From: Paracoccaceae bacterium
Lineage (GTDB): Bacteria; Pseudomonadota; Alphaproteobacteria; Rhodobacterales; Rhodobacteraceae
Direction of reading: 5' to 3'
Assembly: GCA_021648025.1 (NCBI GenBank)
Contig: JAKITO010000022.1
Span: 1-49,950, forward strand
DNA length: 49,950 nucleotides
Part shown: in pieces, positions 1 to 8,440 of the stretch
How positions within the stretch are numbered: position 1 is the first letter of the stretch
How the letters are laid out: each line of letters opens with the position of its first letter
The notes under the pieces: model-generated
Databases searched by the model: none
Seen by the model: the letters and a program-made list of their open reading frames with translations, nothing else
Told to the model about the DNA's origin: nothing
Made by a program: the position numbers and the translations under genes

Positions 1-424
1 CCGCAAGGCCAAGCCTTTGGGCGCGCATCCGCACCTGTGCGGCGGCCTCTTCGCCGCTGATATACAGCGTCTTCAGGCCGTTCTGGGCAAACCGCGCGGC
101 GGCCTGCAACATCAGGGTTGATTTGCCAATACCGGGATCGCCACCCACCAGAATGGCCGATGCCGCAACCAACCCGCCGCCCAATACCAGATCCAGTTCG
201 TCAATGCCTGAACGGGTCCGGGGGGGTGGTGCCTCATCGGTGCTGAGATCGCTTAAAAGGATCGAAGTGCCGCGTTTGGCGCCCAGTGATTTCTTGGCAG
301 GGCCGCTCGACAAGGGGATCTCTTGCTGAATGGTGTTCCATTCGCCGCAGCCGTCACAGCGCCCGGACCATTTGGAGGTAGATGCGCCGCAGGAGGAACA
401 GGAGAAGGATTTGGGTTTTGCCAT
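1..424 (-). CDS. radA: DNA repair protein RadA, N-terminal part (gene runs off the window start)
   Basis: RadA is a RecA-like ATPase that processes branched recombination intermediates in the cytoplasm. Only the first ~141 codons are in the window. Reading leftwards from the ATG at 424, the protein opens with a four-cysteine zinc finger (C9-x2-C12 and C23-x2-C26, typical of RadA/Sms). It then reaches a Walker A motif, GDPGIGKST, near residue 95, and an ISGEE stretch follows. The C-terminal half, including the KNRFG motif and the Lon-like domain, lies outside. It is the last visible gene of the minus-strand series after the PqiA-like gene, with about 40 bp between them. Identification is by the zinc finger plus Walker A combination, which is specific for this family. 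Confidence 0.95.
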   Translation of the reverse strand, partial: MAKPKSFSCSSCGASTSKWSGRCDGCGEWNTIQQEIPLSSGPAKKSLGAKRGTSILLSDLSTDEAPPPRTRSGIDELDLVLGGGLVAASAILVGGDPGIGKSTLMLQAAARFAQNGLKTLYISGEEAAAQVRMRAQRLGLA

Positions 425-445
425 AGGGTGCGGTGTGCCTGATTA

Positions 446-489
446 GGGGCCGCTCCTCAAGCCCTTAAGGGCTTTCATCGCGGGTTGCG
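446..489 (-). repeat. Dispersed repeat B, copy 1 (palindrome-containing, over the 3' end of the pqiA-like gene)
   Basis: About 44 bp that recur almost unchanged at 6144-6188; the 32-bp cores (452-483 and 6150-6181) match at 29 positions. The core holds the perfect palindrome AAGCCCTTAAGGGCTT. This copy supplies the last eight or so codons and the TAA stop of the PqiA-like gene. Both copies have the same orientation relative to the minus-strand transcript. Confidence 0.7.
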
Positions 490-920
490 CGCCCTGAGTG
501 CGCGGAAAGAAAGCCAAGCCCCATGCCCGTAAGGATGCAACCGGTAAACAAGTAAAGCCCCCAGGCCGTCTCGATTGTGCCGATGCCGATGCCTTTGGAG
601 AGTGTGATATAAAGTGCGATCAGGAATATATCGGCCATCGCCAGTTTGCCAAGGAAATGCAAGGCGGGCAGGGTGCGTTTGTCCAGCAGGTGCCATTGCA
701 CAAGGGCCAGGCCGATGACTTTGAGGTAGGGGGCAAAGATGGCAAAGAAGGTGACCAGCAGAGCAAGGGCGATGTCGGATTGCCACAAGGATTGCAGGCC
801 GGTGACGACGGATATTTCCGAAAGGCCAAACAGCGGCAGCAGCCCGGCGCGTAAGAGGGGGGCGAACCAGGCGATGGGATAGAGGATCAGGAGCGACAGG
901 GTGGCGAGGCGCAAAAGCAT
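465..920 (-). CDS. PqiA-like (paraquat-inducible protein A domain) membrane protein
   Basis: An inner-membrane protein of 151 residues matching a single PqiA domain, with about four hydrophobic segments (roughly residues 1-23, 48-75, 92-108 and 118-138). E. coli PqiA is about 400 residues with two such domains, so this is the short single-domain form. PqiA proteins work with MCE-domain proteins in lipid transport across the periplasm, which fits the Mla-type ABC genes just upstream. I start it at the ATG at 920. The upstream ATG at 953 would place eleven codons inside the REP repeat at 931-954, which is unlikely. The C-terminus (RATRDESP) is encoded by dispersed repeat B. Confidence 0.75.
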   Translation of the reverse strand: MLLRLATLSLLILYPIAWFAPLLRAGLLPLFGLSEISVVTGLQSLWQSDIALALLVTFFAIFAPYLKVIGLALVQWHLLDKRTLPALHFLGKLAMADIFLIALYITLSKGIGIGTIETAWGLYLFTGCILTGMGLGFLSAHSGRATRDESP

Positions 921-930
921 GAGGTTTCCC

Positions 931-992
931 GTAGGGTGTGTGCTTGCACGCACCTAATGACGACAAGTGGTGCGTGCAAGCACACACCCTAC
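931..992. repeat. REPIN-like element: two inverted GTAG-headed REP hairpins
   Basis: Two copies of the same 24-bp unit face each other, 931-954 on the plus strand and 969-992 on the minus strand, separated by 14 bp. Each unit starts with GTAG followed by a hairpin, stem GGTGTGTG / CACGCACC around loop CTTG (one G-T wobble). A GTAG head plus imperfect palindrome is the layout described for REP elements mobilised by RAYT transposases, and an inverted pair is a REPIN. It lies between the mlaF and pqiA-like genes. Confidence 0.75.
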
Positions 993-995
993 GAT

Positions 996-1742
996 TTACC
1001 TCACTGCCTCAATCGGCCCCTCGGCGCGCCCATGAATGAACTGGTCCAGATAAGGGTCACCCGAGTTATCCATATCCGCCACCGGCCCGGTCCATTGGAT
1101 CACCCCGTCATGCAGCATCGCCACATTGTCGGCAATCGCGCGCACCGAGGTCATGTCGTGGGTGATGGTCATCGCCGTCGCCCCCATTTCGGTGACAATT
1201 TCGCGGATCAGGTCGTTGATCACCCCGGCCATGATCGGGTCCAGCCCAGTAGTAGGTTCGTCGAAAAAGATGATCTCAGGCTCGGCGGCGATGGCGCGCG
1301 CCAGCCCCACCCGTTTTTGCATGCCGCCCGACAGTTCGGCGGGCAACAGGTCGGCCACCTCGGGTTTCAACCCGACCCGGCGCAGTTTCTCAATCGCAAC
1401 CTCGCGCGCCTCGTCCTGGGGGCGCGCCAGTGACCCGCGCAACAGGCGGAACGCGACGTTCTGCCAGACCGGCAGCGAATCAAACAGCGCACCACCCTGA
1501 AACAACATGCCGAACCGCGCCAGAAACGCGTCGCGGTCGCCTTTGCCCGCCGGCTTGCCATCCACCATGATCGTGCCCGCATCCGGCTGGATCAGCCCAA
1601 GGATACATTTCAACGCCACCGATTTGCCGGTGCCCGACCCGCCGATGATCACCATCGACGACCCGCGCGGGATGTGCAGATCCATGCCCTGCAACACGCG
1701 GTTATCGCCAAACGCCTTTTTCACCCCTGTCATGCGGATCAT
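996..1742 (-). CDS. mlaF: Mla-type phospholipid ABC transporter, ATP-binding protein
   Basis: This is the cytoplasmic ATPase that powers an MCE/Mla lipid transport system. The 248 residues show the full ABC set: Walker A GGSGTGKS near residue 34, Q-loop MLFQGGALFDSL, signature LSGGM, Walker B IIFFDEPTTGLD and the H-loop THD. The GALFDSLPVWQNV stretch after the Q-loop is typical of the MlaF/Ttg2A branch rather than of nutrient importers. It overlaps the permease gene by 4 bp (1739-1742), so the two are translationally coupled and form one transporter. No mlaD, mlaC or mlaB gene follows; the REPIN and a PqiA-like gene come next. Confidence 0.92.
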   Translation of the reverse strand: MIRMTGVKKAFGDNRVLQGMDLHIPRGSSMVIIGGSGTGKSVALKCILGLIQPDAGTIMVDGKPAGKGDRDAFLARFGMLFQGGALFDSLPVWQNVAFRLLRGSLARPQDEAREVAIEKLRRVGLKPEVADLLPAELSGGMQKRVGLARAIAAEPEIIFFDEPTTGLDPIMAGVINDLIREIVTEMGATAMTITHDMTSVRAIADNVAMLHDGVIQWTGPVADMDNSGDPYLDQFIHGRAEGPIEAVR

Positions 1743-2533
1743 ATCGAGAAAAACACCCCCGTCAGCACAAAGTTGGCGGCCAGTATCAGGATCGCCGCCG
1801 TCTCGACGCTGCCTTTGGTGGCGCGGCCGACGCCTTGCGCGCCCCGGCCTGAATCCATGCCGTAATAACAGCCCATCAAGGCGGCGATAACGCCAAACAC
1901 GGCGCCTTTGGCAAGTGAAGATGTCACATCGTTAATCTCAAGGAAATCAACAGTATTCTGCAAGTAGGCGGCGGCGTTGAAACCCAGGTTCTGCACCGCA
2001 ACAACATAGCCACCGGCGATGCCGATGATGTCGCCGACGCCCACCAGAACCGGCACGGTGATCAGGGCGGCCAAAACGCGCGGTGCAACAAGGTATTTCA
2101 TCGGGTGTGTCGAAAGCGTGACCAGGGCGTCAATCTGTTCGGTCACCTTCATGGTGGCAATCTCGGCGGCAATCGAAGACGTGACCCGGGCGGCAATCAT
2201 CAGCCCAACCAACACCGGCCCAAGTTCACGCACCATGCCAATAGCGACGATTTGGGGCACAACGGCTTCGGCGTTGAACCGCGCACCACCAGAGTAGATC
2301 TGCAAGGCAAGCGCGCCCCCGGTAAACACCGCCGTCAGCCCGACCACCGGCAAGGACAGCCAACCGATATTCAGCAACGCATTGGCAAACTCGCGCGGGT
2401 AATACGGCGGGCGGACCATGTGCGAAAACGCGCTAAAGCCAAAGATCGCCATCCGACCCATGCGGGCCAAGGCATACATCACCGAGCGGCCTAAGGCAGC
2501 AAGAGCATTCATGGTGGAATTCATGGGGTTCAT
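1739..2533 (-). CDS. mlaE: Mla-type phospholipid ABC transporter, permease
   Basis: A 264-residue integral membrane permease of the MlaE family, working with the ATPase encoded just downstream to move phospholipids between the inner membrane and a periplasmic MCE protein. Family features are visible: the [16 protein letters not shown] segment near the middle, followed by [17 protein letters not shown], which resembles the MlaE coupling-helix region, and several long hydrophobic stretches towards the C-terminus ([12 protein letters not shown]). The start overlaps the alr stop by 4 bp (ATGA, 2530-2533). Coupling of a lipid transporter to alanine racemase puts two envelope functions on one transcript. 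Confidence 0.9.
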   Translation of the reverse strand: MNPMNSTMNALAALGRSVMYALARMGRMAIFGFSAFSHMVRPPYYPREFANALLNIGWLSLPVVGLTAVFTGGALALQIYSGGARFNAEAVVPQIVAIGMVRELGPVLVGLMIAARVTSSIAAEIATMKVTEQIDALVTLSTHPMKYLVAPRVLAALITVPVLVGVGDIIGIAGGYVVAVQNLGFNAAAYLQNTVDFLEINDVTSSLAKGAVFGVIAALMGCYYGMDSGRGAQGVGRATKGSVETAAILILAANFVLTGVFFSI

Positions 2534-3576
2534 TCGCGGTACATCCGCGTATAGCGGCCCCCCAGTGAGGTCAGGATTTCATAACCGATGGTGCCGGTCG
2601 CCTGGGCCAGTGCATCAACCGATTGATACGGGCCAAGGATCGACAGGTGGGTTGGATCCCCGGTCAAATCCGTGTCCAGATCGGTGACGTCAACCGTAAT
2701 CAGGTCCATCGACACCCGCCCGACCAACGGACAAGGCATGTCGCCGGCATAGGTAAATGCCGCATCCCCCATGGCACGGATCAGCCCGTCAGCATAACCG
2801 GCCGAAACTGTGGCAATACGCGAGGGGCGCTGTGCGACCCAGGTATTGCCATATCCAACTGTCTCGCCCGGTTCCAGATCGCGGATCTGGATGACCGGCA
2901 GTTCCAGGGCGACCACCGGGTCGGCGTCGTTGAATGGGGCACCGCCATAAAGGCCGATGCCGGGGCGGGTCAGATCAAAGTGATAGTCCGGCCCAAGCAG
3001 GATACCGGCGGTGGCCGCTAGTGAAAGTGGCGCATTAACATCGGCTGCCATCTGTTTGAAAACGTTCAATTGGTGCGGGTTCATTGGATGGTCCGGTTCG
3101 TCGCTGCACGCCAGATGCGACATCACCAGACTTGGCCCCTGACCGATGGCAATATCGCGCAATGCCGCCCATTCGGCAGGTTCCATCCCCAGTCGGTTCA
3201 TGCCCGAATCAAGCTGGATACCAAACGCCCCATCCGGCAGGCTTTCCACATGGCGCAGCATCTGGTCGACCGAGTTTATCATCGGCGTCAGCTCGTGCAC
3301 CCCAATCAGACCGGAATCGCCGGGCATATGGCCGGCAAACACGTAAATCTGCGGGCCTTTGCCCAGCAATTTACGCAAATTCACCGCCTCGTTTACCTGT
3401 GCCACGAAAAACTGACGTACACCTGCATGGGCCAATGCGGGCGCGACCCGTTCGATGCCCAATCCATAGGCGTCGGCCTTGACCACAGCCCCGGTTTCGC
3501 ACGCCGTCATGGCATCCAGTGCGCGCCAGTTGGCGACAAGGGCAGCAAGGTCAATACTCAGGGCGGCACTACTCAT
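2530..3576 (-). CDS. alr: Alanine racemase
   Basis: PLP-dependent enzyme that interconverts L- and D-alanine, supplying D-Ala for peptidoglycan. The 348 residues carry the PLP-lysine motif [10 protein letters not shown] with Lys33 and the opposing catalytic tyrosine in SAGYADG (Tyr261), with the usual GYGNTW motif just before it. Length is close to the family norm of about 360. The gene is 171 bp downstream of dnaB on the same strand and overlaps mlaE by 4 bp, so it heads the alr-mlaE-mlaF coupled set. Confidence 0.95.
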   Translation of the reverse strand: MSSAALSIDLAALVANWRALDAMTACETGAVVKADAYGLGIERVAPALAHAGVRQFFVAQVNEAVNLRKLLGKGPQIYVFAGHMPGDSGLIGVHELTPMINSVDQMLRHVESLPDGAFGIQLDSGMNRLGMEPAEWAALRDIAIGQGPSLVMSHLACSDEPDHPMNPHQLNVFKQMAADVNAPLSLAATAGILLGPDYHFDLTRPGIGLYGGAPFNDADPVVALELPVIQIRDLEPGETVGYGNTWVAQRPSRIATVSAGYADGLIRAMGDAAFTYAGDMPCPLVGRVSMDLITVDVTDLDTDLTGDPTHLSILGPYQSVDALAQATGTIGYEILTSLGGRYTRMYRE

Positions 3577-3747
3577 GGGATGTACATGGCATGGGGGGGG
3601 GCGGCGTCAAGGGGTAAAGGGTTTGGACGTAGGCGCACGATCGGTGGCTTTCAGTTGTTCCTTCAGAAATTCCGCGCATTTCAGAGGGTTGCATCGCAAA
3701 GTTAAGGTGGCGGATTAAGGCCCGGTCACAGTTTGGCAAAAAAGTTG

Positions 3748-5262
3748 CTAGAATTCCTTATCGCCATCCTGTTGCCAGGGCTTGGCAAGGTTGCCAAAGC
3801 GGGTAAAGCGGCCCTCAAAGCTAAGTTCGATGGTGCCGATTGGTCCGTGACGTTGTTTGCCGATCACCACTTCGGCCCGCCCGTGCAGCTTTTCCATCCG
3901 CTCCTGCCAGATCGCCATATCTTCCAGCTTGTCATCCGACGGCTTTTCCCGCTCGGCGTAATATTCTTCGCGGTAAACAAACATCACCACATCCGCGTCC
4001 TGTTCAATCGAACCGGATTCGCGCAAATCCGAAAGCTGCGGGCGCTTGTCTTCGCGGTTTTCCACCTGGCGCGAAAGCTGGGACAAAGCGATGACCGGGA
4101 TATCAAGTTCCTTGGCTATCGCCTTGAGTCCCATGGTTATTTCACTGATTTCGTTGACCCGGTTTTCGCTGCGCCCGGTGCCCCGTACCAGCTGAAGGTA
4201 ATCGACAATCAACACATCAAGCCCATGGGTGCGTTTCAGCCGGCGTGCCCGCGCCGATAGCTGACTGATCGGCAAGGCGGGGGTGTCGTCGATGAACAAC
4301 GGGCAGGCTTCGAGGGTTTTGGCCGCATCAACAAAGCGACGGAATTCGCCTTCGGTCAGATCGCCGCGACGGATCTGTTCGGATGGGACTTCTGATGCTT
4401 CTGACAGGATCCGCGCGGCAAGTTGCTCGGCGCTCATTTCCAAAGAATAAAACCCAACGACACCGCCGTCGATGGTGCCTTCGGTGCCATCGGGGCGGAT
4501 GCCTTTTTTATAGGTTTTGGCGACATTGAAGGCGATGTTGGTGGCCAGCGAAGTTTTGCCCATCGACGGACGCCCGGCAATGATCAGCAAGTCGGACCGG
4601 TGCAGCCCGCCAAGTTTCGCGTCCATGTCAATAAAGCCGGTGGACACACCTGACAGCTTGCCTTCGCGCTGATAGGCGGCATTGGCAACATTAACCGCGT
4701 CGGTTACTGCCTTGAGAAAACTCTGAAATCCGCTTTCAGTCTGGCCTTGTTCGCTCAGCTGGTAAAGCTGCTGTTCGGCCTCGACGATTTGATCTTTGGG
4801 TTCACTATTGACATCGACCTGTGCCGCCTTGTCGGCAATATTGCGCCCCAGTCCGATCAATTCGCGCCGAATGGCAAAATCATAGATCATCTGGGCATAG
4901 TCACGCACCGCAAAGGCGCTGACCGCCGCACCCGCAAGGCGGGCAAGATAGGCGGGGCCACCCAGCTCTTTCAGGCCTTCGTCGTCCTCCATGAATGCCT
5001 TGAGGGTGACCGGCGATGCAAGGGCGTTTTTGGCGATGCGGGTTGAGGCAATTTCAAAGATTCGGGCATGTACGGGATCGTGAAAATGCTGCGGACCGAT
5101 GATCGAGGCAATGCGGTCATACAGGTCGTTATTGGTCAGGATCGCGCCCAAAAGCTGCTGTTCGGCCTCGACGGAATGCGGCAATGCGCCTTCGGCCTGC
5201 GCGTCCGCGAGGCCACCGGGACCACCGGGACCATTGGCGTTGAAAGTAGTGATTTCGTTCAT
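3748..5262 (-). CDS. dnaB: Replicative DNA helicase DnaB
   Basis: Hexameric replication-fork helicase, 504 residues. An N-terminal helical domain (about residues 25-130, opening PHSVEAEQQLLGA) is followed by the RecA-like motor with Walker A GRPSMGKT at 230-237, the Walker B region VLIVDYLQL, and the SQLSRQVENR stretch typical of DnaB. A short insertion near residues 252-268 (KKGIRPDGTEGTIDGG) separates two motor strands; I recall this as common in alphaproteobacterial DnaB. The reading frame is intact with no intein. An untranslated region of 187 bp separates it from pyrE; I see no gene there. Confidence 0.97.
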   Translation of the reverse strand: MNEITTFNANGPGGPGGLADAQAEGALPHSVEAEQQLLGAILTNNDLYDRIASIIGPQHFHDPVHARIFEIASTRIAKNALASPVTLKAFMEDDEGLKELGGPAYLARLAGAAVSAFAVRDYAQMIYDFAIRRELIGLGRNIADKAAQVDVNSEPKDQIVEAEQQLYQLSEQGQTESGFQSFLKAVTDAVNVANAAYQREGKLSGVSTGFIDMDAKLGGLHRSDLLIIAGRPSMGKTSLATNIAFNVAKTYKKGIRPDGTEGTIDGGVVGFYSLEMSAEQLAARILSEASEVPSEQIRRGDLTEGEFRRFVDAAKTLEACPLFIDDTPALPISQLSARARRLKRTHGLDVLIVDYLQLVRGTGRSENRVNEISEITMGLKAIAKELDIPVIALSQLSRQVENREDKRPQLSDLRESGSIEQDADVVMFVYREEYYAEREKPSDDKLEDMAIWQERMEKLHGRAEVVIGKQRHGPIGTIELSFEGRFTRFGNLAKPWQQDGDKEF

Positions 5263-5449
5263 GTCTGTCCCGCCCGGTTTCGCAGTTACTTGGCCCCCGC
5301 CATTAGCGTCAGGTCATACAAGAGGTGTGGGGCCGAGGGCAAATTGTATGTTTCTGTGGATAGCCTGTGTATGGTCCCAGATATACCTCATGATGACGCA
5401 GGTTGGGTGTTCAGGTCAACATATTGCGTCTTGGTGTATTGATTAATTG

Positions 5450-6127
5450 TTATTTTTTTCTGGCTTCCTGCCACGCGCGCGGCGCATTCAGGAAGGATTC
5501 AACCTCGCGCAGAGTGTCGGCATCAAAGGCGTCTGACGCCTTGGCTTCGGCCAGGACATCCCACCAGGTGCATAAGGAATGCAGGGTAATTCCATGGTCT
5601 CCAAGGGTCTTTTCGGTCTCTGGGAAGATGCCATAGTAGAAGATCACGGCAGTATGACCGCAGGTGGCACCGGTTTTGCGAATCGCGTCAACAAAGCTGA
5701 GCTTGGACCCGCCGTCGGTGGTAAGGTCCTCGACCAGCAGGACGTGGTCGCCTGTCCCCATGTTGCCCTCAATTCGGGCGTTGCGCCCGTAGCCCTTGGG
5801 TTTTTTGCGCACATAGGTCATCGGCAGGGCCATGCGTTCAGCGACCAGAGCGGCAAAGGGGATGCCGGCGGTTTCGCCACCGGCAATGTTGTTGAACGCC
5901 TCGTATCCGGCGTTGCGCATGACGGTGACGGTCAGGAAATCCATCAAGGTAGAGCGGATGCGCGGGTAAGAGATCAGTTTGCGGCAGTCGATATAGGTCG
6001 GGCTGGGCAATCCGCTTGAGAGGGTGAACGGGTCGGTCGCATTCAGGTGGACGGCCTTGATTTCCAGCAGCATCCGGGCGGTGAGGCGGGCCATTTCCTG
6101 AGGCGTTGGGTAGGCGTTGGGGATCAT
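5450..6127 (-). CDS. pyrE: Orotate phosphoribosyltransferase
   Basis: Converts orotate and PRPP to orotidine 5'-phosphate, step five of pyrimidine synthesis. The 225-residue protein has the PRPP-binding signature [14 protein letters not shown] in its middle and the catalytic-loop sequence [15 protein letters not shown] before it. It lies 61 bp downstream of pyrC on the same strand, so the two likely form a pyrC-pyrE unit. The spacer contains dispersed repeat B. Confidence 0.95.
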   Translation of the reverse strand: MIPNAYPTPQEMARLTARMLLEIKAVHLNATDPFTLSSGLPSPTYIDCRKLISYPRIRSTLMDFLTVTVMRNAGYEAFNNIAGGETAGIPFAALVAERMALPMTYVRKKPKGYGRNARIEGNMGTGDHVLLVEDLTTDGGSKLSFVDAIRKTGATCGHTAVIFYYGIFPETEKTLGDHGITLHSLCTWWDVLAEAKASDAFDADTLREVESFLNAPRAWQEARKK

Positions 6128-6143
6128 TTCAGGCGTCTCTCTT

Positions 6144-6188
6144 GGGGCTGCTCTTCAAGCCCTGAAGGGCTTTCCTCGCGGCGTTGCG
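6144..6188 (-). repeat. Dispersed repeat B, copy 2 (between pyrC and pyrE)
   Basis: Second copy of the repeat at 446-489, placed directly after the pyrC stop codon. Its central palindrome is AAGCCCT-GA-AGGGCTT, able to form a 7-bp hairpin in the transcript. There is no U-run after it, so it does not look like a simple intrinsic terminator. Confidence 0.65.
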
Positions 6189-7229
6189 TTAGGGGCCGAC
6201 ATGCCAGTGAAGGTCAAAACCGGGGTCAAAGACGGTGACGGGTCCAGCTTTGGATGTGATTTTGGCCGGGTAGGCGACGGGCGTGCCTTTGGTCAGGGTC
6301 AGGGTGCTTTTGTTCACCGGCAGACCGTAGAATGCGGGGCCGCTGAGTGAGGTGAAAGCCTCTAGATTGGGCAGGGCATTTTCGCGGTCGAACACTTCGG
6401 CCAGGATTGACATGGTATTGGTGGCGGTGAAACAGCCGGCACAGCCGCAGCCGGTTTCTTTTGCCGCATCCACGTGTGGTGCGCTGTCGGTGCCAAGGAA
6501 AAAGTGGTTGTCGCCGCTGGTTGCCGCCTTGACCAGTGCCAATCGGTGGGATTCGCGTTTGGCGACCGGCAGGCAATAATAATGCGGGTGGATGCCGCCG
6601 ACCAGGATGTGATTGCGGTTGATCACCAGATGGTGCGTGGTGATTGTCGCCGCCAGATCAGTGGCCTGCGACTGCACATACTCCACAGCGCCGCTGGTGG
6701 TGATGTGTTCCATCACCACACGCAGACCCGGGGTGGCGCGCCTGATCGGGTCCAGGACGCGGTCGATAAACACTGCTTCGCGGTCGAATATGTCGATATC
6801 GGCGTCGGTGACTTCACCGTGGACGCATAACGGCAGGCCAATCTCGGCCATGCGGTCCAGAACGCCGCGCACCTTGTCAAAGTTGGCCACGCCGCTGGCG
6901 GAATTGGTGGTGGCCCCGGCGGGGTAAAGTTTGACCGCCGCGATCAGCCCGGTGGCGTGGGCCATCGCCACGTCTTCGGGGTTGGTTTGCTCGGTCAGGT
7001 AGAGGGTCATCAGCGGTTGAAAACTGGATCCGGCGGGCAGGGCGTCGGTGATCATTGCGCGATAGCGGATCGCGTCAGCCGCGGTGACAACCGGCGGCAC
7101 AAGGTTGGGCATGATGATCGCGCGGGCAAAATGCCGCGTGGTTTCGGGCAACACGGCGCGCAACATGTCGCCGTCGCGCAAGTGCAGGTGCCAGTCGTCG
7201 GGGCGGCGGATGGTCAGGGATGTACTCAT
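6189..7229 (-). CDS. pyrC: Dihydroorotase (class II, PyrC type)
   Basis: Zinc enzyme that closes carbamoyl aspartate to dihydroorotate in pyrimidine synthesis. The 346-residue length and motifs match E. coli-type PyrC: metal ligands His14 and His16 in [11 protein letters not shown], the carboxylated lysine Lys100 in [14 protein letters not shown], and the GTDSAPH motif holding the catalytic aspartate. It is transcribed divergently from the oxidase gene at 7310, leaving an 80-bp shared promoter region. Confidence 0.96.
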   Translation of the reverse strand: MSTSLTIRRPDDWHLHLRDGDMLRAVLPETTRHFARAIIMPNLVPPVVTAADAIRYRAMITDALPAGSSFQPLMTLYLTEQTNPEDVAMAHATGLIAAVKLYPAGATTNSASGVANFDKVRGVLDRMAEIGLPLCVHGEVTDADIDIFDREAVFIDRVLDPIRRATPGLRVVMEHITTSGAVEYVQSQATDLAATITTHHLVINRNHILVGGIHPHYYCLPVAKRESHRLALVKAATSGDNHFFLGTDSAPHVDAAKETGCGCAGCFTATNTMSILAEVFDRENALPNLEAFTSLSGPAFYGLPVNKSTLTLTKGTPVAYPAKITSKAGPVTVFDPGFDLHWHVGP

Positions 7230-7309
7230 GCCGGTCGGCTAGCACAAGGGGCTTGCATGGGCCAGAGGGGGCGGGCAGATTGGCGGTGGAAAAAGGGGGA
7301 TTGGCGGCT

Positions 7310-8440
7310 ATGGTTGGGTTTGATTTCATTGTTATTGGTGCGGGCATCGCCGGGGCGTCGGTTGCGGCGGAACTGGCGGGTTCGGGCCGGGTCGTGTTGC
7401 TGGAAATGGAAAGCCAGCCGGGCTATCACACCACGGGCCGCTCGGCGGCGATATTTGCGCCGGTTTACGGGCCTGCCCCCATTCGCGCCCTGACCCGGGC
7501 GTCCGAAGCGTTTTTCCATGACCCGCCTGAGGGGTTCACCGATCACGCGTTGTTTTCGCCGCGCGCCACATTGCTGATCGCACGCGAAGACCAGGGACCG
7601 GTGTTGGATGCGATGATGGCCGAGTTGCGCGATGATCCGACGGTTGAACGGTTGGATGCGGAACAGGCACATGAAGTACAGCCGATGTTGCGCGATGGTT
7701 ATGCGGTGGGGGCGGTGTTTGATCAGAAGGGGCAGGATATTGATGTGCATGCCTTGCACCACGGCTATTTGGGAATGTTCCGACGCGCAGGCGGGGTTTT
7801 GGTTTGCAAGGCCGAGGTCAATAGCCTGCAATGCCAAGCGGGCGTTTGGCAGGTTGAAGCGGGCGGCGAAAGTTACCGTGCGCCGGTTGTGGTGAATGCA
7901 GCCGGGGCCTGGGCGGACCGGATTGGCGCCATGGCCTGCGCCGAAATCATTGGCTTGGTGCCCAAGCGCCGCACGGCTTTGATGATCAAGGCGCCGGACG
8001 GGATAAAAACCGGCGACATGCCGATCACGGTTGATATTGACGAACAGTTTTATCTTAAACCCGATGCCGGTCGGTTGCTGATATCACCGGCCAATGAGGA
8101 TGTGGATGTGCCCGGCGATGTGCAACCGGACGAGATGGATGTGGCGATCTGCATCGACCGGATCGAACGTGCGTTTGACCTGGATGTGCGCCGGATCGAG
8201 AATAAGTGGGCCGGTTTGCGCAGTTTTGTCGCCGATGGCGTGCCGGTGGTTGGCATGTCCGACCGCGTTGACGGGTTTCTATGGTTGGCCGGGCAGGGTG
8301 GCTATGGCATCCAAAGCGCGCCCGCCCTGTCGCGCCTGGCCGCGGCGATGGTCCTGGGCGCGGCCGTACCGGTGGATATCCAGGATCAAGGCCTGAACCC
8401 CGATGACCTTGCCCCCGCCCGACTGGAGATGACCCCGTGA
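7310..8440 (+). CDS. FAD-dependent oxidoreductase, DAO (glycine/D-amino-acid oxidase) family
   Basis: A flavoprotein expected to oxidise an amine or amino acid. The 376 residues begin with a dinucleotide-binding fold, FIVIGAGIAGASVAAEL, and a conserved acidic residue at the end of the second strand (LLEME). The GYHTTGRSAA stretch that follows is typical of the DadA/GlpD-like DAO superfamily. I start at the ATG at 7310 because a purine-rich AAAAAGGGGG lies just upstream and it places the FAD fold at the very N-terminus; an in-frame ATG at 7220 would overlap the pyrC start. First gene of a four-gene operon in which all junctions overlap. The substrate cannot be read from the sequence. Confidence 0.88.
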   Translation: MVGFDFIVIGAGIAGASVAAELAGSGRVVLLEMESQPGYHTTGRSAAIFAPVYGPAPIRALTRASEAFFHDPPEGFTDHALFSPRATLLIAREDQGPVLDAMMAELRDDPTVERLDAEQAHEVQPMLRDGYAVGAVFDQKGQDIDVHALHHGYLGMFRRAGGVLVCKAEVNSLQCQAGVWQVEAGGESYRAPVVVNAAGAWADRIGAMACAEIIGLVPKRRTALMIKAPDGIKTGDMPITVDIDEQFYLKPDAGRLLISPANEDVDVPGDVQPDEMDVAICIDRIERAFDLDVRRIENKWAGLRSFVADGVPVVGMSDRVDGFLWLAGQGGYGIQSAPALSRLAAAMVLGAAVPVDIQDQGLNPDDLAPARLEMTP

